Positions 30,836 to 41,429 of a stretch of 64,000 nucleotides of DNA are shown piece by piece. This stretch comes from Tomitella cavernea. Lineage in GTDB: Bacteria > Actinomycetota > Actinomycetes > Mycobacteriales > Mycobacteriaceae. The DNA lies in the NCBI RefSeq assembly GCF_016599145.1, contig NZ_JAENKO010000008.1:32199-96198 (forward strand), written 5' to 3'. The notes beneath the pieces are model-generated. The model was not told where the DNA came from and searched no databases. It saw nothing but the letters and a program-made list of their open reading frames with translations. Each line of letters begins with the position of its first letter. Position 1 is the first letter of the stretch. The position numbers and the translations under genes were made by a program.

Positions 30836-31537
30836 TCAGAGCCTGCGTTGCAGGGCGTCGGCGGCCGCGAGGAGGTCGTCCGCCCAGCGCGTGCCGGGGC
30901 GGCGGCCGATCCTGTCGGTGGGGCCGGACACTGAGATCGCGGCCACGACGGCACCGCGCGGATCCCGGATGGGTGCGGCGACGCTGGCCACTCCCTGCTC
31001 CCGCTCGGCGCTCGACTGCGCCCATCCGCGGCGGCGGACCTCGGCGAGGGTCCGCTCGGTGAACCGCGCCCCCGCGAGCAGGTCCTTGCGCACGTGGTCG
31101 GCGCACCATGCTGTGAGCACCTTTGCGCCGGAGCCGGCCGTCATGGGAAGTCGTGTGCCGGTCGGAACGGTGTCGCGCAATCCGGACGGCGGCTCGGCGC
31201 TCGCGATGCAGATGCGTTCGGTGCCGTCACGGCGGTAGAGCTGCACCGATTCACCCGTGATGTCGCGGAGCCGGGGCAGGACGTGTGCGGCGGCGTCCAC
31301 CAGCGGGTCCTGCACCGCGGACGCGAGCTCGCCCACTCGGGGGCCGATTTGCCAGAGGCCGTCCCCGTTGCGCAGCAGCATGCCGTGCGTCTCCAGCCCC
31401 ACTGCGAGCCGATGCGCGGTGGCCCTAGGCAGCGCGGTGCGCTCGCAGAGGTCGGAGAGGTTGCAGGGGCGTTCGGCGGCCGCAAGGAGGACCCCCATGG
31501 CCTTGTCGAGGACTCCGATACCGCTATGATGTCTCAC
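30836..31537 (-). CDS. IclR family regulator of leucine biosynthesis (LtbR-like)
   Basis: 233 residues from GTG 31537. The N-terminal winged helix (8-70) has NLSDLCERTALPRATAHRLAVGLE. The C-terminal IclR effector domain runs from about 80 to 230. The divergent position next to leuCD matches C. glutamicum LtbR and M. tuberculosis Rv2989, where the regulator represses leuCD. A TAATAT -10 box on the minus strand ends 6 nt before the GTG, so the gene may be leaderless. Nested palindromes over both promoters suggest mutual and auto-control. Confidence 0.88.
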   Translation of the reverse strand: MRHHSGIGVLDKAMGVLLAAAERPCNLSDLCERTALPRATAHRLAVGLETHGMLLRNGDGLWQIGPRVGELASAVQDPLVDAAAHVLPRLRDITGESVQLYRRDGTERICIASAEPPSGLRDTVPTGTRLPMTAGSGAKVLTAWCADHVRKDLLAGARFTERTLAEVRRRGWAQSSAEREQGVASVAAPIRDPRGAVVAAISVSGPTDRIGRRPGTRWADDLLAAADALQRRL

Positions 31538-31569
31538 AGAACGATATTATCGTCTCGCATGTTGAGACA
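31530..31569. promoter_or_regulatory. Operator between the IclR gene and leuCD
   Basis: Outer arms TGTCTCA (31530-31536) and TGAGACA (31563-31569) flank an inner palindrome ACGATA-T-TATCGT (31541-31553). The inner palindrome contains a TATTAT -10 for leuC and a TAATAT -10 for the regulator. Confidence 0.6.
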
Positions 31570-31629
31570 CCACGGTCGGGGTCCGGACGACCGGACCGCG
31601 GGACGGCGCGTTGAAGGGATTTGAGTGGC

Positions 31630-33072
31630 ATGAGTGATGGAGCAACTCGGGCGTCGGCGCCTCGCACTCTCGCGGAGAAGGTCTGGGACGAGCACGTCGT
31701 CGTAAAGGGGGAGGGCGAGGGCGCGCAGCGCAAGCCAGACCTGGTCTACATCGACCTGCACCTGGTGCACGAGGTCACGAGCCCGCAGGCGTTCGAGGGT
31801 CTGCGCCTGGCGGGACGGAAGCTGCGCCGGCCCGACCTCACGATCGCCACCGAGGACCACAACGTGCCTACGATCGGCATCGACAAGCCGATCGCCGATC
31901 CCACCTCGCGCACACAGGTGGAGACCCTGCGCCGCAACTGCGAGGAGTTCGGCGTGCGTCTGCACTCCATGGGGAACATCGAGCAGGGCATCGTGCACGT
32001 GGTGGGACCCCAGCTGGGTCTGACGCAACCGGGGATGACCGTGGTCTGCGGCGACAGCCACACCTCCACGCACGGGGCGTTCGGCGCGTTGGCCATGGGT
32101 ATCGGCACCTCCGAGGTCGAGCATGTGATGGCGACGCAGACGCTGTCGCTGCGCCCGTTCAAGACCATGGCGGTCACGGTCGACGGCCTCCTGCCCGACG
32201 GGGTGACGGCGAAGGACCTGATTCTGGCCGTGATCGCGCAGATCGGCACCGGCGGCGGCCAGGGGCACGTCATCGAGTACCGGGGCGAGGCCATCCGGGC
32301 ACTGTCGATGGAGGCGCGGATGACGATCTGCAACATGTCCATCGAAGCCGGCGCCCGGGCCGGCATGGTGGCGCCGGACGAAACCACCTTCGAGTTCATC
32401 GAGGGCCGCGCGCACGCGCCGCAGGGGGCGGACTGGGACGCCGCAGTGGCGCATTGGCGGAGCCTGCGCACCGACGAGGGCGCCGTTTTCGACAAGGAGG
32501 TCCGCATCGATGCCGCCGCGCTGACGCCCTTCGTCACGTGGGGGACCAACCCGGGCCAGGGGGCGCCGCTGGGCGGCTCCGTGCCCGACCCCGAGGCCAT
32601 CGCCGACGCCGACGAGGCGGCCGGCGTGGCGTCTGCCCTGGAGTACATGGACCTGCGTCCGGGAATGCCGCTGCGCGACATCGCCGTCGACACCGTCTTC
32701 GTCGGGTCGTGCACGAACGGCCGCATCGAAGACCTCCGCGTGGTCGCCGACGTGTTGCGCGGACGCACGGTCGCCGAGGGGGTGCGGATGCTGGTGGTGC
32801 CGGGATCGATGCGCGTGCGCGCGCAAGCGGAGGAGGAGGGCCTCGGCGAGGTCTTCACCGCGGCGGGCGCGGAGTGGCGTCAAGCCGGATGCTCGATGTG
32901 CCTGGGGATGAACCCGGATCAGCTCTCGCCCGGCCAGCGGTGCGCCTCCACCTCCAACCGAAATTTCGAAGGCAGGCAAGGAAAAGGGGGGCGCACGCAC
33001 CTGGTGTCGCCGGCCGTGGCGGCGGCGACCGCCGTGCGCGGCACGCTCTCCGCGCCCGCCGACCTCTGCTAG
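31630..33072 (+). CDS. leuC: 3-isopropylmalate dehydratase large subunit
   Basis: 480 residues from ATG 31630; a TTG three codons earlier is also in frame. This is an aconitase-family protein. The 4Fe-4S cysteines are in [10 protein letters not shown] and in [10 protein letters not shown] (the pair two residues apart), and substrate-binding motifs include [17 protein letters not shown]. With LeuD it isomerises 2- to 3-isopropylmalate. leuD follows after 64 bp. Expression is probably repressed by the divergent IclR protein. Confidence 0.97.
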   Translation: MSDGATRASAPRTLAEKVWDEHVVVKGEGEGAQRKPDLVYIDLHLVHEVTSPQAFEGLRLAGRKLRRPDLTIATEDHNVPTIGIDKPIADPTSRTQVETLRRNCEEFGVRLHSMGNIEQGIVHVVGPQLGLTQPGMTVVCGDSHTSTHGAFGALAMGIGTSEVEHVMATQTLSLRPFKTMAVTVDGLLPDGVTAKDLILAVIAQIGTGGGQGHVIEYRGEAIRALSMEARMTICNMSIEAGARAGMVAPDETTFEFIEGRAHAPQGADWDAAVAHWRSLRTDEGAVFDKEVRIDAAALTPFVTWGTNPGQGAPLGGSVPDPEAIADADEAAGVASALEYMDLRPGMPLRDIAVDTVFVGSCTNGRIEDLRVVADVLRGRTVAEGVRMLVVPGSMRVRAQAEEEGLGEVFTAAGAEWRQAGCSMCLGMNPDQLSPGQRCASTSNRNFEGRQGKGGRTHLVSPAVAAATAVRGTLSAPADLC

Positions 33073-33136
33073 CCGCGCCGCGCGCCCGGCGCCCACACCC
33101 TGATCCGCACGCACAGTACAGACGGGAATCGAGACT

Positions 33137-33742
33137 ATGGAGCCCTTCATCACCCACACCGGTATCGGTGTGCCACTGCGACGTTCCAATGTCGACACCG
33201 ACCAGATCATTCCGGCGGTGTACCTCAAACGTGTCACGCGCACCGGCTTCGAGGACGCGCTGTTCGCGGCCTGGCGCAGCGATCCGCAGTTCATTCTCAA
33301 CACGCCGCCGTACGACCGCGGGTCGGTACTGGTGGCGGGCCCGGACTTCGGGACCGGATCCTCGCGTGAGCACGCGGTGTGGGCGCTGTCCGATTACGGC
33401 TTCCGCGTGGTCATCTCGTCACGTTTCGCCGATATCTTCCGGGGAAACGCCGGCAAGCAGGGGCTTGTCGCGGCCGAGGTGGAACAGCATGACGTCGAAC
33501 TGCTGTGGAAGACCATCGAAGAACATCCCGGCACGGAATTGACGGTGGACCTGCAGGCCAAGACCGTGACCGCGGGCACCCTGGTCGTCCCCTTCGAACT
33601 GGATGATTACACCAGGTGGCGACTGCTCGAGGGGCTGGACGACATCGGCCTGACAATGCGCGTCGAGGAGTCGATCGGCGCATTCGAACGTCAGCGCCCG
33701 CAGTGGAAGCCGCGCACGCTGCCGGATCCCGCCGCCGGCTGA
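33137..33742 (+). CDS. leuD: 3-isopropylmalate dehydratase small subunit
   Basis: 201 residues, family length. N-terminal [20 protein letters not shown] and the substrate-recognition segment [17 protein letters not shown] are typical. It is the swivelling domain partner of LeuC. A small AGCCCG/CGGGCT hairpin directly after the stop may end the unit. Confidence 0.97.
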   Translation: MEPFITHTGIGVPLRRSNVDTDQIIPAVYLKRVTRTGFEDALFAAWRSDPQFILNTPPYDRGSVLVAGPDFGTGSSREHAVWALSDYGFRVVISSRFADIFRGNAGKQGLVAAEVEQHDVELLWKTIEEHPGTELTVDLQAKTVTAGTLVVPFELDDYTRWRLLEGLDDIGLTMRVEESIGAFERQRPQWKPRTLPDPAAG

Positions 33743-33813
33743 GCCCGGCCGCGGGCTGCGGCCGGTCGATAGGGAAAGACCGCCGACAACCTGCCCAGAA
33801 CGCATTTGCGCGT

Positions 33814-33819
33814 TAGAAT
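33814..33819 (+). promoter_or_regulatory. Putative -10 box (TAGAAT) of hupB
   Basis: TAGAAT preceded by GTT (extended-type GTTAGAAT) would give a leader of about 97 nt before ATG 33923. No clear -35 is seen. Confidence 0.4.
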
Positions 33820-33922
33820 TCCGGACCAAGTTTGCTGCGGAAGCCCACGGGCGCGGCGAACCCGGTTTATCGTGGCGTGCAAATGGTCCGAGACAGGACC
33901 ACGGTCAGGGGAGGTCTTTCTG

Positions 33923-34918
33923 ATGAACAAGGCAGAACTCATCGATGGTCTGGTCGACAAGCTGGGCACGGATCGTCGCACGACGACGGCGGTGGTCGAA
34001 GGATTCGTCGACGCGGTGGTCCGCGCCGTCCACGCCGGCGAGAACGTGACCATCACCGGTTTCGGCGTCTTCGAGAAGCGCGCGCGAGCACCGCGTGTCG
34101 CACGGAACCCGCGCACCGGCGAGACGGTGCGGGTCCGTGCCACACGGGTTCCCTCCTTCCGCCCCGGGGCGCAGTTCAAGGAACTCGTTGCCGGCAAACA
34201 GAAGCTGAGCGCCTCCGGGGTCGCGGTCAAGCGCGGCTCGGGTGCGCCTACGCTGCCCGCGACGTCGGCGCCCGCGGCGACGTCTGCGGCCGCCAAGAAG
34301 ACCACGGCCGCCAAGAAGACCACGGCCGCCAAGAAAACCACTGCTGCGAAGAAGACCACGGCCGCGAAGAAGACCACTGCTGCGAAGAAGGCGGCGGCCA
34401 AGGTATCTCCGGCGAAGAAGTCGGCGGCCAAGGTATCTCCGGCGAAGAAGTCGGCGGCCAAGGCGGCCACGGCGAGAAAGACCACCGCAGCCAAGAAGTC
34501 CACCGCAGCCAAGAAGACCACCGCAGCCAAGAAGACCACGGCCGCGAAGTCGACTGCTGCGAAGAAGACCACTGCTGCGAAGAAGCCGGCGGCCAAGGCG
34601 ACCCCGGCGACGAAAACGGCGGCCAAGAAGTCCACCGCCGATAAATCCACCGCAGCCAAGAAGTCCACCGCAGCCAAGAAGACCACGGCCGCGAAGAAGA
34701 CGACCGCAGCCAAGAAGACGGCCGCTACGAAGTCCGCCGCAGCCAAGAAGACGACCGCAGCGAAGAAGACGGCCGCTACGAAGTCCGCCGCAGCGCAGAA
34801 GACGACTGCAGCCAAGAAGACGGCCGCTACGAAGTCCGCCGCAGCGCAGAAGACGACCGCAGCCAAGAAGACGACTGCAGCCAAGAAGACGGCCGCGAAG
34901 AAGACCGCCGGAAAATAG
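33923..34918 (+). CDS. hupB: HU-type nucleoid protein with long Lys/Ala tail (HupB)
   Basis: 331 residues from ATG 33923, with GGGGAGG upstream. Residues 1-92 are a complete HU fold ([15 protein letters not shown]..., [10 protein letters not shown], beta-arm [13 protein letters not shown]). After a Ser/Ala/Pro linker, residues 121-331 are almost entirely [13 protein letters not shown] repeats with [10 protein letters not shown] units, resembling histone H1 and the HupB tail of mycobacteria. About 210 tail residues is roughly twice the M. tuberculosis tail as I recall it. It compacts DNA; tail lysines are acetylation/methylation targets in mycobacteria. It is convergent with mutT1, 6 bp between the stops. 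Confidence 0.95.
   Translation: MNKAELIDGLVDKLGTDRRTTTAVVEGFVDAVVRAVHAGENVTITGFGVFEKRARAPRVARNPRTGETVRVRATRVPSFRPGAQFKELVAGKQKLSASGVAVKRGSGAPTLPATSAPAATSAAAKKTTAAKKTTAAKKTTAAKKTTAAKKTTAAKKAAAKVSPAKKSAAKVSPAKKSAAKAATARKTTAAKKSTAAKKTTAAKKTTAAKSTAAKKTTAAKKPAAKATPATKTAAKKSTADKSTAAKKSTAAKKTTAAKKTTAAKKTAATKSAAAKKTTAAKKTAATKSAAAQKTTAAKKTAATKSAAAQKTTAAKKTTAAKKTAAKKTAGK
34283..34915 (+). repeat. Tandem coding repeats of the HupB tail
   Basis: Degenerate tandem 15-bp-type units (gccaagaagaccacg, gcgaagaagaccact and variants), including an exact 24-bp duplication (gcggccaaggtatctccggc... starting at 34394 and 34424) and longer duplicated blocks near 34730-34870. Likely prone to slippage and length change. 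Confidence 0.75.
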
Positions 34919-34924
34919 TCGTCG

Positions 34925-35851
34925 TCAGCGCGGGCCGAGAGCGGGTGCCGGGAGCCGGTCGGCGGCGATGAGCCGACCGGCGCGCAGTGTCAGCACCCAG
35001 GAAGCGGCCTTGCGCGTATCAGTGGACGGCAACACCAGCCCGTCGCGGGCGGACCACCACCGCAGCAGGTCGGGGATCACCCCCGACTGGCTGCACACAG
35101 CCGCGACCCGTCCTGCGCCGGCGATCTCGCGCATGCGCCGTCGCCCCTCGTGCGGGTTGAGCGCGTAGGCCTCCTCCGACAGTGTCGGCTCGGTCACGAC
35201 CTCGGTGCGCAGGTGCTCGGCGAGCGGCGCGACGGTGTCCACGCACCGTACGCGGTCGGCGGAATGCACGGCCGTGGGAAGGAACGCGGCCGTCTGCGGG
35301 ACGAGCAGGCGGGCCTGCTCTGCTCCCTTGGCGTCGAGCGGCCGGGCGGTGTCGGGGCCACCGAATGCGCCGCGGCGTCCGGCGCGGGCGTGGCGGACGA
35401 GCAGAATCGTGGCGTCGCCCGGGCGCCGCGCACGAAACCGTGCGAGGACGGCCCGGTCGAGGTCGTGGGTCACCAGTTCGACGGCGTCCCGGAACCGCAC
35501 CCAGTGCAGCTCGTCGACCTCCGAGCTGGGACGGAACCCGCCGCCGACGGCCTGCGCCTCCCAATAGTCGACGACTTTGGTCCGGCGCGCGTTGAGCGGG
35601 TAGGACACCGATTGCAGAAACCGCCCGAGCGCTGCGGTGTATCCGGTCTCCTCGACGGTCTCGCGCGCGGCCGCAGCCGCTGCCGGCTCGCCAGGATCGA
35701 GCTTGCCCTTGGGCAGGGACCAGTCGTCGTACTCGGGCCGGTGCACCACCGCGAATTCCCTCTTCGGCCCGGCCCCGCGGTACCGCCACAGCACCGTCCC
35801 GGCCGCGTGGACGGTGTTGGATCGAGGTGCCGGACCGCTTTGGATGCTCAC
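34925..35851 (-). CDS. mutT1: MutT1-type Nudix hydrolase with histidine-phosphatase domain
   Basis: 308 residues. The N-terminal Nudix domain has box GKLDPGEPAAAAAARETVEETG split over residues 49-70. The C-terminal domain starts with the phosphatase motif LVRHARAG (R153-H154), a phosphoglycerate-mutase-like fold. Mycobacterial MutT1 converts 8-oxo-(d)GTP to the diphosphate and, through the second domain, further to the monophosphate. The protein cleans oxidised nucleotides and can hydrolyse diadenosine polyphosphates. It is last in the fbiD-ppk-mutT1 minus-strand series, 69 bp after ppk. Confidence 0.92.
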   Translation of the reverse strand: MSIQSGPAPRSNTVHAAGTVLWRYRGAGPKREFAVVHRPEYDDWSLPKGKLDPGEPAAAAAARETVEETGYTAALGRFLQSVSYPLNARRTKVVDYWEAQAVGGGFRPSSEVDELHWVRFRDAVELVTHDLDRAVLARFRARRPGDATILLVRHARAGRRGAFGGPDTARPLDAKGAEQARLLVPQTAAFLPTAVHSADRVRCVDTVAPLAEHLRTEVVTEPTLSEEAYALNPHEGRRRMREIAGAGRVAAVCSQSGVIPDLLRWWSARDGLVLPSTDTRKAASWVLTLRAGRLIAADRLPAPALGPR

Positions 35852-35920
35852 GGTCCGATTGTGCGGGATGGTCCGGTGACCGGCGGCATCCGGCCCTACG
35901 TCGGATCCGCGGCGCGGGAA

Positions 35921-38245
35921 TCAGTCGGCCGGCCCGCTGCGGCTGGCCTGCAGGAGCGTCTCCTGGTAGTCGCGCACGTCGGTGCCACCGGACGGCGATG
36001 CGCTCCACGTGCCGTCGGCGTCCAGCACCCAGCAGCGGGTGTCCGCGCTGAGGGCCAGGTCGAACACGTTGCCGAGGACGGGCGTGAGCTCCTCGGACGT
36101 GACGCGGGCCATGACCTCCACCCGTCGGTCCAGATTGCGGTGCATCATGTCGGCACTGCCGATCCAGTATTCCTGTGCGCCGACGAAATGCAGGATGCGC
36201 GAGTGCTCGAGGAACCGGCCCAGGATCGAGCGGACGTGGATGTTGTCGCTCAGCCCGGGCACGCCCGGCTTGAGGCAGCAGATGCCGCGGACGACGATGT
36301 CCACCGGCACGCCCGCCTGCGACGCACGGTACAGCGCGTCGATGATCTGCTCGTCCACGAGGGCGTTGGCCTTGAGCCTGATGCCGGCGGCGCGCCCCGC
36401 GCGGTGGGCGTCGATCTCCGCTGAAATGCGCTCGACGATGCCGCGCCGGATTCCGTGCGGCGAGACCATCAGATTCCGGTAGCGGTTGACCCGCGAATAA
36501 CCGGTGAGCGAGTTGAACAGGTCGGTGAGGTCGGCGCCGATCTCCGGATCGGCGGTGAACAGGCCCACGTCCTCATAGAGTCGTGCCGTCTTGGGATTGT
36601 AGTTTCCGGTGCCCATGTGGCAGTAGCGGCGGATGGCCGCGCCCTCGCGCCGCACCACCAGGCAGGTTTTGCAGTGCGTCTTGAGGCCGACCATCCCGTA
36701 CACCACGTGCACGCCGGCCTCCTCGAGCTTGCGCGCCCAGCGGATGTTGGCCTGCTCGTCGAAGCGGGCCTTGATCTCCACGAGGGCGACGACCTGCTTC
36801 CCGGCCTCCGCGGCGTCGACGAGCGCGTCGACGATGGGCGAATCGCCGGAGGTGCGGTACAGGGTCTGCTTGATCGCGAGCACCTTCGGATCGGCCGCGG
36901 CCTGTTCGATGAACCGCTGCACCGAGGTGGAGAACGAGTCGTACGGGTGGTGCACGAGCACGTCGCCGCGGCGCAGGGCCGAGAAGACGTTCCTGGCGGT
37001 CTCGCGCTCCCCGAAGGGGGGCGGGGTGGCGGGGACGAAGGGGGTGTCCTTGAGCGCGGGCCGGTCGAGGCCGTGCAGCTGCCACAAGCCCGTGAGGTCG
37101 AGCATGCCCGGGATACGGATGACGTCTCCGGGGCTGACGTCGAGCTCGCGCAGCAGCAGTTCGAGCATGTGCTCGCTCATGTCGTCGGTCACCTCGAGGC
37201 GCACGGGAGAACCGAACCGGCGACGGGCGAGCTCGCGTTCGAGGGCCTGCAGCAGGTCCTCATCCCGGTCCTCCGACACCTCGAAGTCCGCGTTGCGCGT
37301 CACGCGGAACACGTGGTGCTCCACCACGTACATGCCGTGGAAGAGCACGTCGAGGTGGGCGGCGATGAGGTCCTCGATGGGCAGGAAGGTCGTCGCGTCG
37401 GCACGGCCCGCCCCGCCGGCGTCGGTACCGGTGCCGACGGGCACGAAGCGGTCGACGTTCTTCGGGACCTTCACGCGGGCGAAATGCTCGCTGCCCGTGG
37501 TGCCGTCGCGGACCGTCACGGCCAGATTGAGGCTCAGCCCGCTGATGTAGGGGAACGGGTGGGCGGGGTCCACCGCGAGCGGGGTGAGCACGGGGAAGAC
37601 GCGCTCGTGGAAGTACTCGGACAGGCCCTTGCGGACGTCGTCGTCGAGCGCCTCCCAGCGGGTCAGGCGGATGCCCGCGTCTGCGAGCTCGGGCAGCACG
37701 TGGTCGAGGAACACCCGCGCGTGCGTGATGGCCGTGACCTGCGTGCGGCGGCCGATGAGCTGCAGCTGCTCCCTCGGCGTCAGGCCGTCGGCAGAGCGGA
37801 CGGGCAGCCCGGCCTCGTCGCGGCGGCCGAGCCCCGCGACGCGGACCATGTAGAACTCGTCGAGGTTTGACGCGTGGATCGCAAGGAACTTCACGCGTTC
37901 GAGCACCGGAAGCGAGGAGTCCTCGGCGAGGGCGAGCACCCGCGAGTTGAAGTCGAGCCAGCTCAGCTCGCGGTTGAGGTACCGGTCATGCGGCAGGTCC
38001 GTGTCCGGGCGGGGGGTGCGCATCGTCGCGGCGGGGGGCGCCGACGGGGTGGTCGCCGGCGGCAGAGTGTCATGGGCGGGGCCGACGGCGGGCACACCCG
38101 TGCCCGCCGCCGAGGCGGCATGGTCGAGGGCTGTGGATCCGGCCCCGGCGGGCCGGGCCGCGTCTGTTTCGTCGTGCACGTCTCGATCCTTCCGCATCGC
38201 GGCCTGTCGTGCATGGTGCCCGGCCCGATTTTCCGCACTGTTCAT
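35921..38245 (-). CDS. ppk: Polyphosphate kinase 1
   Basis: 774 residues if read from ATG 38245, which overlaps the fbiD stop (ATGA). A GTG at 38179 with AAGGA 7 nt upstream would give 752 residues and is equally plausible. After a disordered N-terminus the conserved protein begins [20 protein letters not shown]. The catalytic His lies in [14 protein letters not shown], the second His in [19 protein letters not shown]. It makes polyphosphate reversibly from ATP. The neighbouring gene mutT1 acts on nucleotides, a linkage conserved in mycobacteria. Confidence 0.95.
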   Translation of the reverse strand: MNSAENRAGHHARQAAMRKDRDVHDETDAARPAGAGSTALDHAASAAGTGVPAVGPAHDTLPPATTPSAPPAATMRTPRPDTDLPHDRYLNRELSWLDFNSRVLALAEDSSLPVLERVKFLAIHASNLDEFYMVRVAGLGRRDEAGLPVRSADGLTPREQLQLIGRRTQVTAITHARVFLDHVLPELADAGIRLTRWEALDDDVRKGLSEYFHERVFPVLTPLAVDPAHPFPYISGLSLNLAVTVRDGTTGSEHFARVKVPKNVDRFVPVGTGTDAGGAGRADATTFLPIEDLIAAHLDVLFHGMYVVEHHVFRVTRNADFEVSEDRDEDLLQALERELARRRFGSPVRLEVTDDMSEHMLELLLRELDVSPGDVIRIPGMLDLTGLWQLHGLDRPALKDTPFVPATPPPFGERETARNVFSALRRGDVLVHHPYDSFSTSVQRFIEQAAADPKVLAIKQTLYRTSGDSPIVDALVDAAEAGKQVVALVEIKARFDEQANIRWARKLEEAGVHVVYGMVGLKTHCKTCLVVRREGAAIRRYCHMGTGNYNPKTARLYEDVGLFTADPEIGADLTDLFNSLTGYSRVNRYRNLMVSPHGIRRGIVERISAEIDAHRAGRAAGIRLKANALVDEQIIDALYRASQAGVPVDIVVRGICCLKPGVPGLSDNIHVRSILGRFLEHSRILHFVGAQEYWIGSADMMHRNLDRRVEVMARVTSEELTPVLGNVFDLALSADTRCWVLDADGTWSASPSGGTDVRDYQETLLQASRSGPAD

Positions 38246-39033
38246 CGCGTCTTCGCGCCCGGGACGCCGATGCGTCGCAAGAGTGTTCCGGTCGAGGCCC
38301 CGGTGCCGAGTCGGCGGACGTGGCGCAGGTCCGCGACGGTGTCGACGTCGGCGCGGAGGCCCGGCCACGATCCCCGCAGGGCGATGGCGCCCTGTGCTTC
38401 GTGCCGCCGCGCGGATCCGCCGCCGAAGCCGAGGCGCAGGCGGGTCGCCGCACCGCACACGAACACCGCGGTGGTGCCGTCCCCGGACCGGTCGGCGATG
38501 TACGCCCGGCCGTGCCCGTGCGCGTCCCCGTCTCCAGGGCGGCCAGGGACGGGCAGCCCCGGATACGCGATGGCCGCTGCGGCGGCCGCGGTGAATTCGC
38601 CGGGGCGCAGCGACGGCAGATCGGCCTGCACGAAAGCGAGGTGGTCCGGCGCGACGGCGTCGCGCACGCGGTAGGCCGCGCCGGTGAGCGCGGCGTTGAG
38701 CGCAGCATGCGGTCCACCCTCGGATGGGTGACCGCCGACCGCCAGGCCATCGCCGGCCGCACCGGCGCGGGCGAGCGCCTGCCGTTCGTCGACGCTGCAC
38801 GCGCCGCACCGGATCGCCGCGGCGGCGGCCGCGGCGTCGGGGGTGACGACCGTGACGGCGGAGACTGCGGAGGACTCCAGCAACGCCCGCAGCGTGTCCT
38901 CGAGCATCGCGAGCACCAGCTCACGGCGCAGTGATTCGTCCACCGCTGCGGACAAGCGCGACTTGGCGTCGGCGAGGCTCTTCACCGGGACCACGACGTG
39001 CACGCACGGGGCGGCGGTTGCGTGCGTCGGCAT
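38242..39033 (-). CDS. fbiD: Phosphoenolpyruvate / 2-phospho-L-lactate guanylyltransferase (coenzyme F420)
   Basis: 263 residues, CofC/FbiD family. It has the N-terminal Rossmann-like nucleotidyltransferase start [15 protein letters not shown], the central [14 protein letters not shown] and the acidic [13 protein letters not shown]. It activates phosphoenolpyruvate (in mycobacteria) with GTP for F420 synthesis. No other F420 gene is in the window. The stop overlaps the ppk ATG. The divergent gpsA start is 167 bp away. Confidence 0.88.
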   Translation of the reverse strand: MPTHATAAPCVHVVVPVKSLADAKSRLSAAVDESLRRELVLAMLEDTLRALLESSAVSAVTVVTPDAAAAAAAIRCGACSVDERQALARAGAAGDGLAVGGHPSEGGPHAALNAALTGAAYRVRDAVAPDHLAFVQADLPSLRPGEFTAAAAAAIAYPGLPVPGRPGDGDAHGHGRAYIADRSGDGTTAVFVCGAATRLRLGFGGGSARRHEAQGAIALRGSWPGLRADVDTVADLRHVRRLGTGASTGTLLRRIGVPGAKTR

Positions 39034-39200
39034 GGTTCCGATGATGCCAGCATGCGGGGCCGCGGCCGCACTGCGGGATCTGCGCCGAACGGACGCGACG
39101 CCGGGCCGGTACGGTCAGGAACGTCGGGAGGCGCACGGCGTCCGCCGGCGGCCGGCACACGGTGCGGCCGTGAGCGGCGCGCCAGGAAGGACGGGGACGG

Positions 39201-40199
39201 GTGGTCAAGGCGGCGGTGATGGGGGCGGGCTCGTTCGGCACCGCCTATGCGAAGGTGCTGCGGGATGCGGGCACCGAGGTGACGCTGTGGGCGAGGCGCG
39301 CGGACGTCGCGGACGCCGTCGCGCAGCGACGCGTCAACCCGGACTATCTTCCGGGGGTGCGGTTGCCCGAGGGGCTGCGTGCCACGCACGACCACGCGGA
39401 GGCCCTCGACGGCGCGGATGTGGTGGTCCTCGCGGTGCCGTCGCAGTCGTTGCGCGGCAACCTCGCCGCGTGGTCTGGGGATCTTCCACCGTCGGCCACG
39501 CTGCTCAGCCTCGCGAAAGGGGTCGAGGTCGGCACGCTGATGCGGATGAGCCAGGTGACCGCGGAGGTCACGGGCGCGGAGTCCGACAGGATCGCGGTGC
39601 TGTCGGGGCCGAACCTGGCCAAGGAGATCGCGGCGGAGCAGCCCACCGCGACGGTGATCGCGTGCCCCGACTCGGTGCGCGCGGTCGCCGTGCAGCGGGC
39701 GTGCGCCACCGGGTATTTCCGCCCGTACACCAATACCGATGTGACCGGATGCGAGGTGGGCGGCGCGTGCAAGAACGTGATCGCGCTGTGCAGCGGGATG
39801 GCCGCCGGAATCGGATTGGGCGAGAACACCTCCGCGGCGATCATCACCCGCGGCCTGGCGGAGATGACGAGGCTGGGTGTGGCGCTCGGCGCGCGGCCCG
39901 AGACGCTCGCCGGGCTCGCCGGGGTCGGAGACCTGGTGGCCACGTGCGTGTCGCCGTTGTCGCGCAACCGCTCCTTCGGCGAGCGCCTGGGCCGGGGGGA
40001 GACCCTCGAACAGGCGCAGCAGGCCACGCACGGGCAGGTCGCCGAGGGCGTCAAGTCGTGCTCGTCGATCCTCGAGCTCGCCCGCAGCTACGGGGTGGAG
40101 ATGCCGCTGACCGAGGCCGTGCACTCGGTGTGCCACGGGCGGATTCCGGTGTCGCAGGCGCTGGTGCAGCTGCTCGGACGGCGGATCAAGCCGGAATAG
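39201..40199 (+). CDS. gpsA: NAD(P)-dependent glycerol-3-phosphate dehydrogenase
   Basis: 332 residues. The nucleotide-binding motif is [16 protein letters not shown] at the N-terminus. Further motifs are [18 protein letters not shown] and the catalytic Lys in [17 protein letters not shown]. It makes sn-glycerol 3-phosphate for phospholipids from dihydroxyacetone phosphate. GTG 39201 follows GGAAGGACGGGGACGG. The next gene, ddl, has its own promoter-like box. Confidence 0.95.
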   Translation: MVKAAVMGAGSFGTAYAKVLRDAGTEVTLWARRADVADAVAQRRVNPDYLPGVRLPEGLRATHDHAEALDGADVVVLAVPSQSLRGNLAAWSGDLPPSATLLSLAKGVEVGTLMRMSQVTAEVTGAESDRIAVLSGPNLAKEIAAEQPTATVIACPDSVRAVAVQRACATGYFRPYTNTDVTGCEVGGACKNVIALCSGMAAGIGLGENTSAAIITRGLAEMTRLGVALGARPETLAGLAGVGDLVATCVSPLSRNRSFGERLGRGETLEQAQQATHGQVAEGVKSCSSILELARSYGVEMPLTEAVHSVCHGRIPVSQALVQLLGRRIKPE

Positions 40200-40226
40200 G
40201 CGGATCGGGCCGCGCGGGGCGGCAGG

Positions 40227-40232
40227 TACGGT
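40227..40232 (+). promoter_or_regulatory. Putative -10 box (TACGGT) of ddl
   Basis: TACGGT lies 7 nt before GTG 40240. Leaderless layout, inferred. Confidence 0.35.
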
Positions 40233-40239
40233 GCTGGAC

Positions 40240-41373
40240 GTGAACAATCGTCGTACAAGGGTCGCGGTCGTCTACGGCGGGCGCAGCAGCGAGCACTCGG
40301 TGTCGTGCGTGTCGGCGGGCAGCGTCCTCGCGCACCTCGACCGCGACCGGTTCGAACCGGTCGCGGTGGGGATCACGGAGGACGGACGGTGGGTGCTGGG
40401 GCCGGACTGTGCGCACGGTCAGGTGCCGGAGCTGGCCCCCCAGGGGCGGCGGCTGCCCGCCGTCGACGCCACCCGGACGCCGGTCGCCCTCAGCACCGAC
40501 CCCACCCGCGCCGGTGCGCTGCTGTCGCTGGCGGACGGAGCCGCCGGCGACGTGCTGCATGAGATCGACGTGGTGTTCCCCGTCCTGCACGGCCCGTTCG
40601 GCGAGGACGGAACCATCCAGGGGCTGCTGGAGCTCGCCGGCGTTCCGTACGTGGGCCCGGGCGTGCTGGCCAGCGCGGCGGGCATGGACAAGGAGTTCAC
40701 GAAGAAGCTGCTCGCCGCGGACGGTCTGCCCGTGGGCACCCAGGTGGTGCTGCGCCGCGGCGACGATGACCTGACTGCGCCGCAGCGTGAGCGCCTCGGC
40801 CTGCCGGTGTTCGTCAAACCGGCTCGAGGCGGATCGTCGATCGGCATCACGCGCGTGGTCTCCTGGCAGCAGTTCCCGGCGGCGCTCGCCGAGGCGCGGC
40901 GCCACGACCCGAAGGTCATCGTCGAGGCCGCGATCGTCGGCCGCGAGGTCGAGTGCGGCGTGCTCGAGCGCGCGGACGGGACGGTGTCGGCGAGCGTGCT
41001 GGCCGAGATCCGCATGCCGGAGGTCGACGCCGATGCGGACGGATCCGATGACGGGGCCTTCTACGATTTCGATACGAAGTACCTCGACGACGTCTGCGAG
41101 TTCGACATCCCCGCCAAATTCGACGACGCGGTGGCGGACGAGGTCCGGTCCATGGCGGTCCGCGCGTTCCGGGCGCTCGACTGCCAGGGGCTGGCCCGCG
41201 TGGACTTCTTCGTCACCGCGGGCGGGCCCGTCATTAACGAGATCAACACGATGCCCGGCTTCACGGCCATCTCGATGTATCCGAAGATGTGGGCGGCGGC
41301 CGGTACCGGCTACGCCGACCTGCTCACCGAGATGATCGACACCTCTGCCGCGCGCGGCACCGGCCTGCGCTGA
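40240..41373 (+). CDS. ddl: D-alanine--D-alanine ligase
   Basis: 377 residues from GTG 40240; GTG 40231 is also in frame. This is an ATP-grasp ligase: N-terminal [20 protein letters not shown], the D-Ala site [20 protein letters not shown]-binding [16 protein letters not shown], and Mg ligands in [11 protein letters not shown]. It forms the dipeptide of peptidoglycan stems and is the target of D-cycloserine. Downstream it converges with the DUF3515 gene after 56 bp. Confidence 0.97.
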   Translation: MNNRRTRVAVVYGGRSSEHSVSCVSAGSVLAHLDRDRFEPVAVGITEDGRWVLGPDCAHGQVPELAPQGRRLPAVDATRTPVALSTDPTRAGALLSLADGAAGDVLHEIDVVFPVLHGPFGEDGTIQGLLELAGVPYVGPGVLASAAGMDKEFTKKLLAADGLPVGTQVVLRRGDDDLTAPQRERLGLPVFVKPARGGSSIGITRVVSWQQFPAALAEARRHDPKVIVEAAIVGREVECGVLERADGTVSASVLAEIRMPEVDADADGSDDGAFYDFDTKYLDDVCEFDIPAKFDDAVADEVRSMAVRAFRALDCQGLARVDFFVTAGGPVINEINTMPGFTAISMYPKMWAAAGTGYADLLTEMIDTSAARGTGLR

Positions 41374-41429
41374 GCGCTTTCCCGTCCTGCGCGGGCCCCG
41401 CGGGGCGGTGCCGGGCGGAACGGGTGCGC

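Noticed and set aside
34283..34915. Short repeats in the hupB tail considered as a CRISPR-like array
   Set aside because: Units are 15-bp coding repeats without spacers and encode a Lys/Ala tail in frame.
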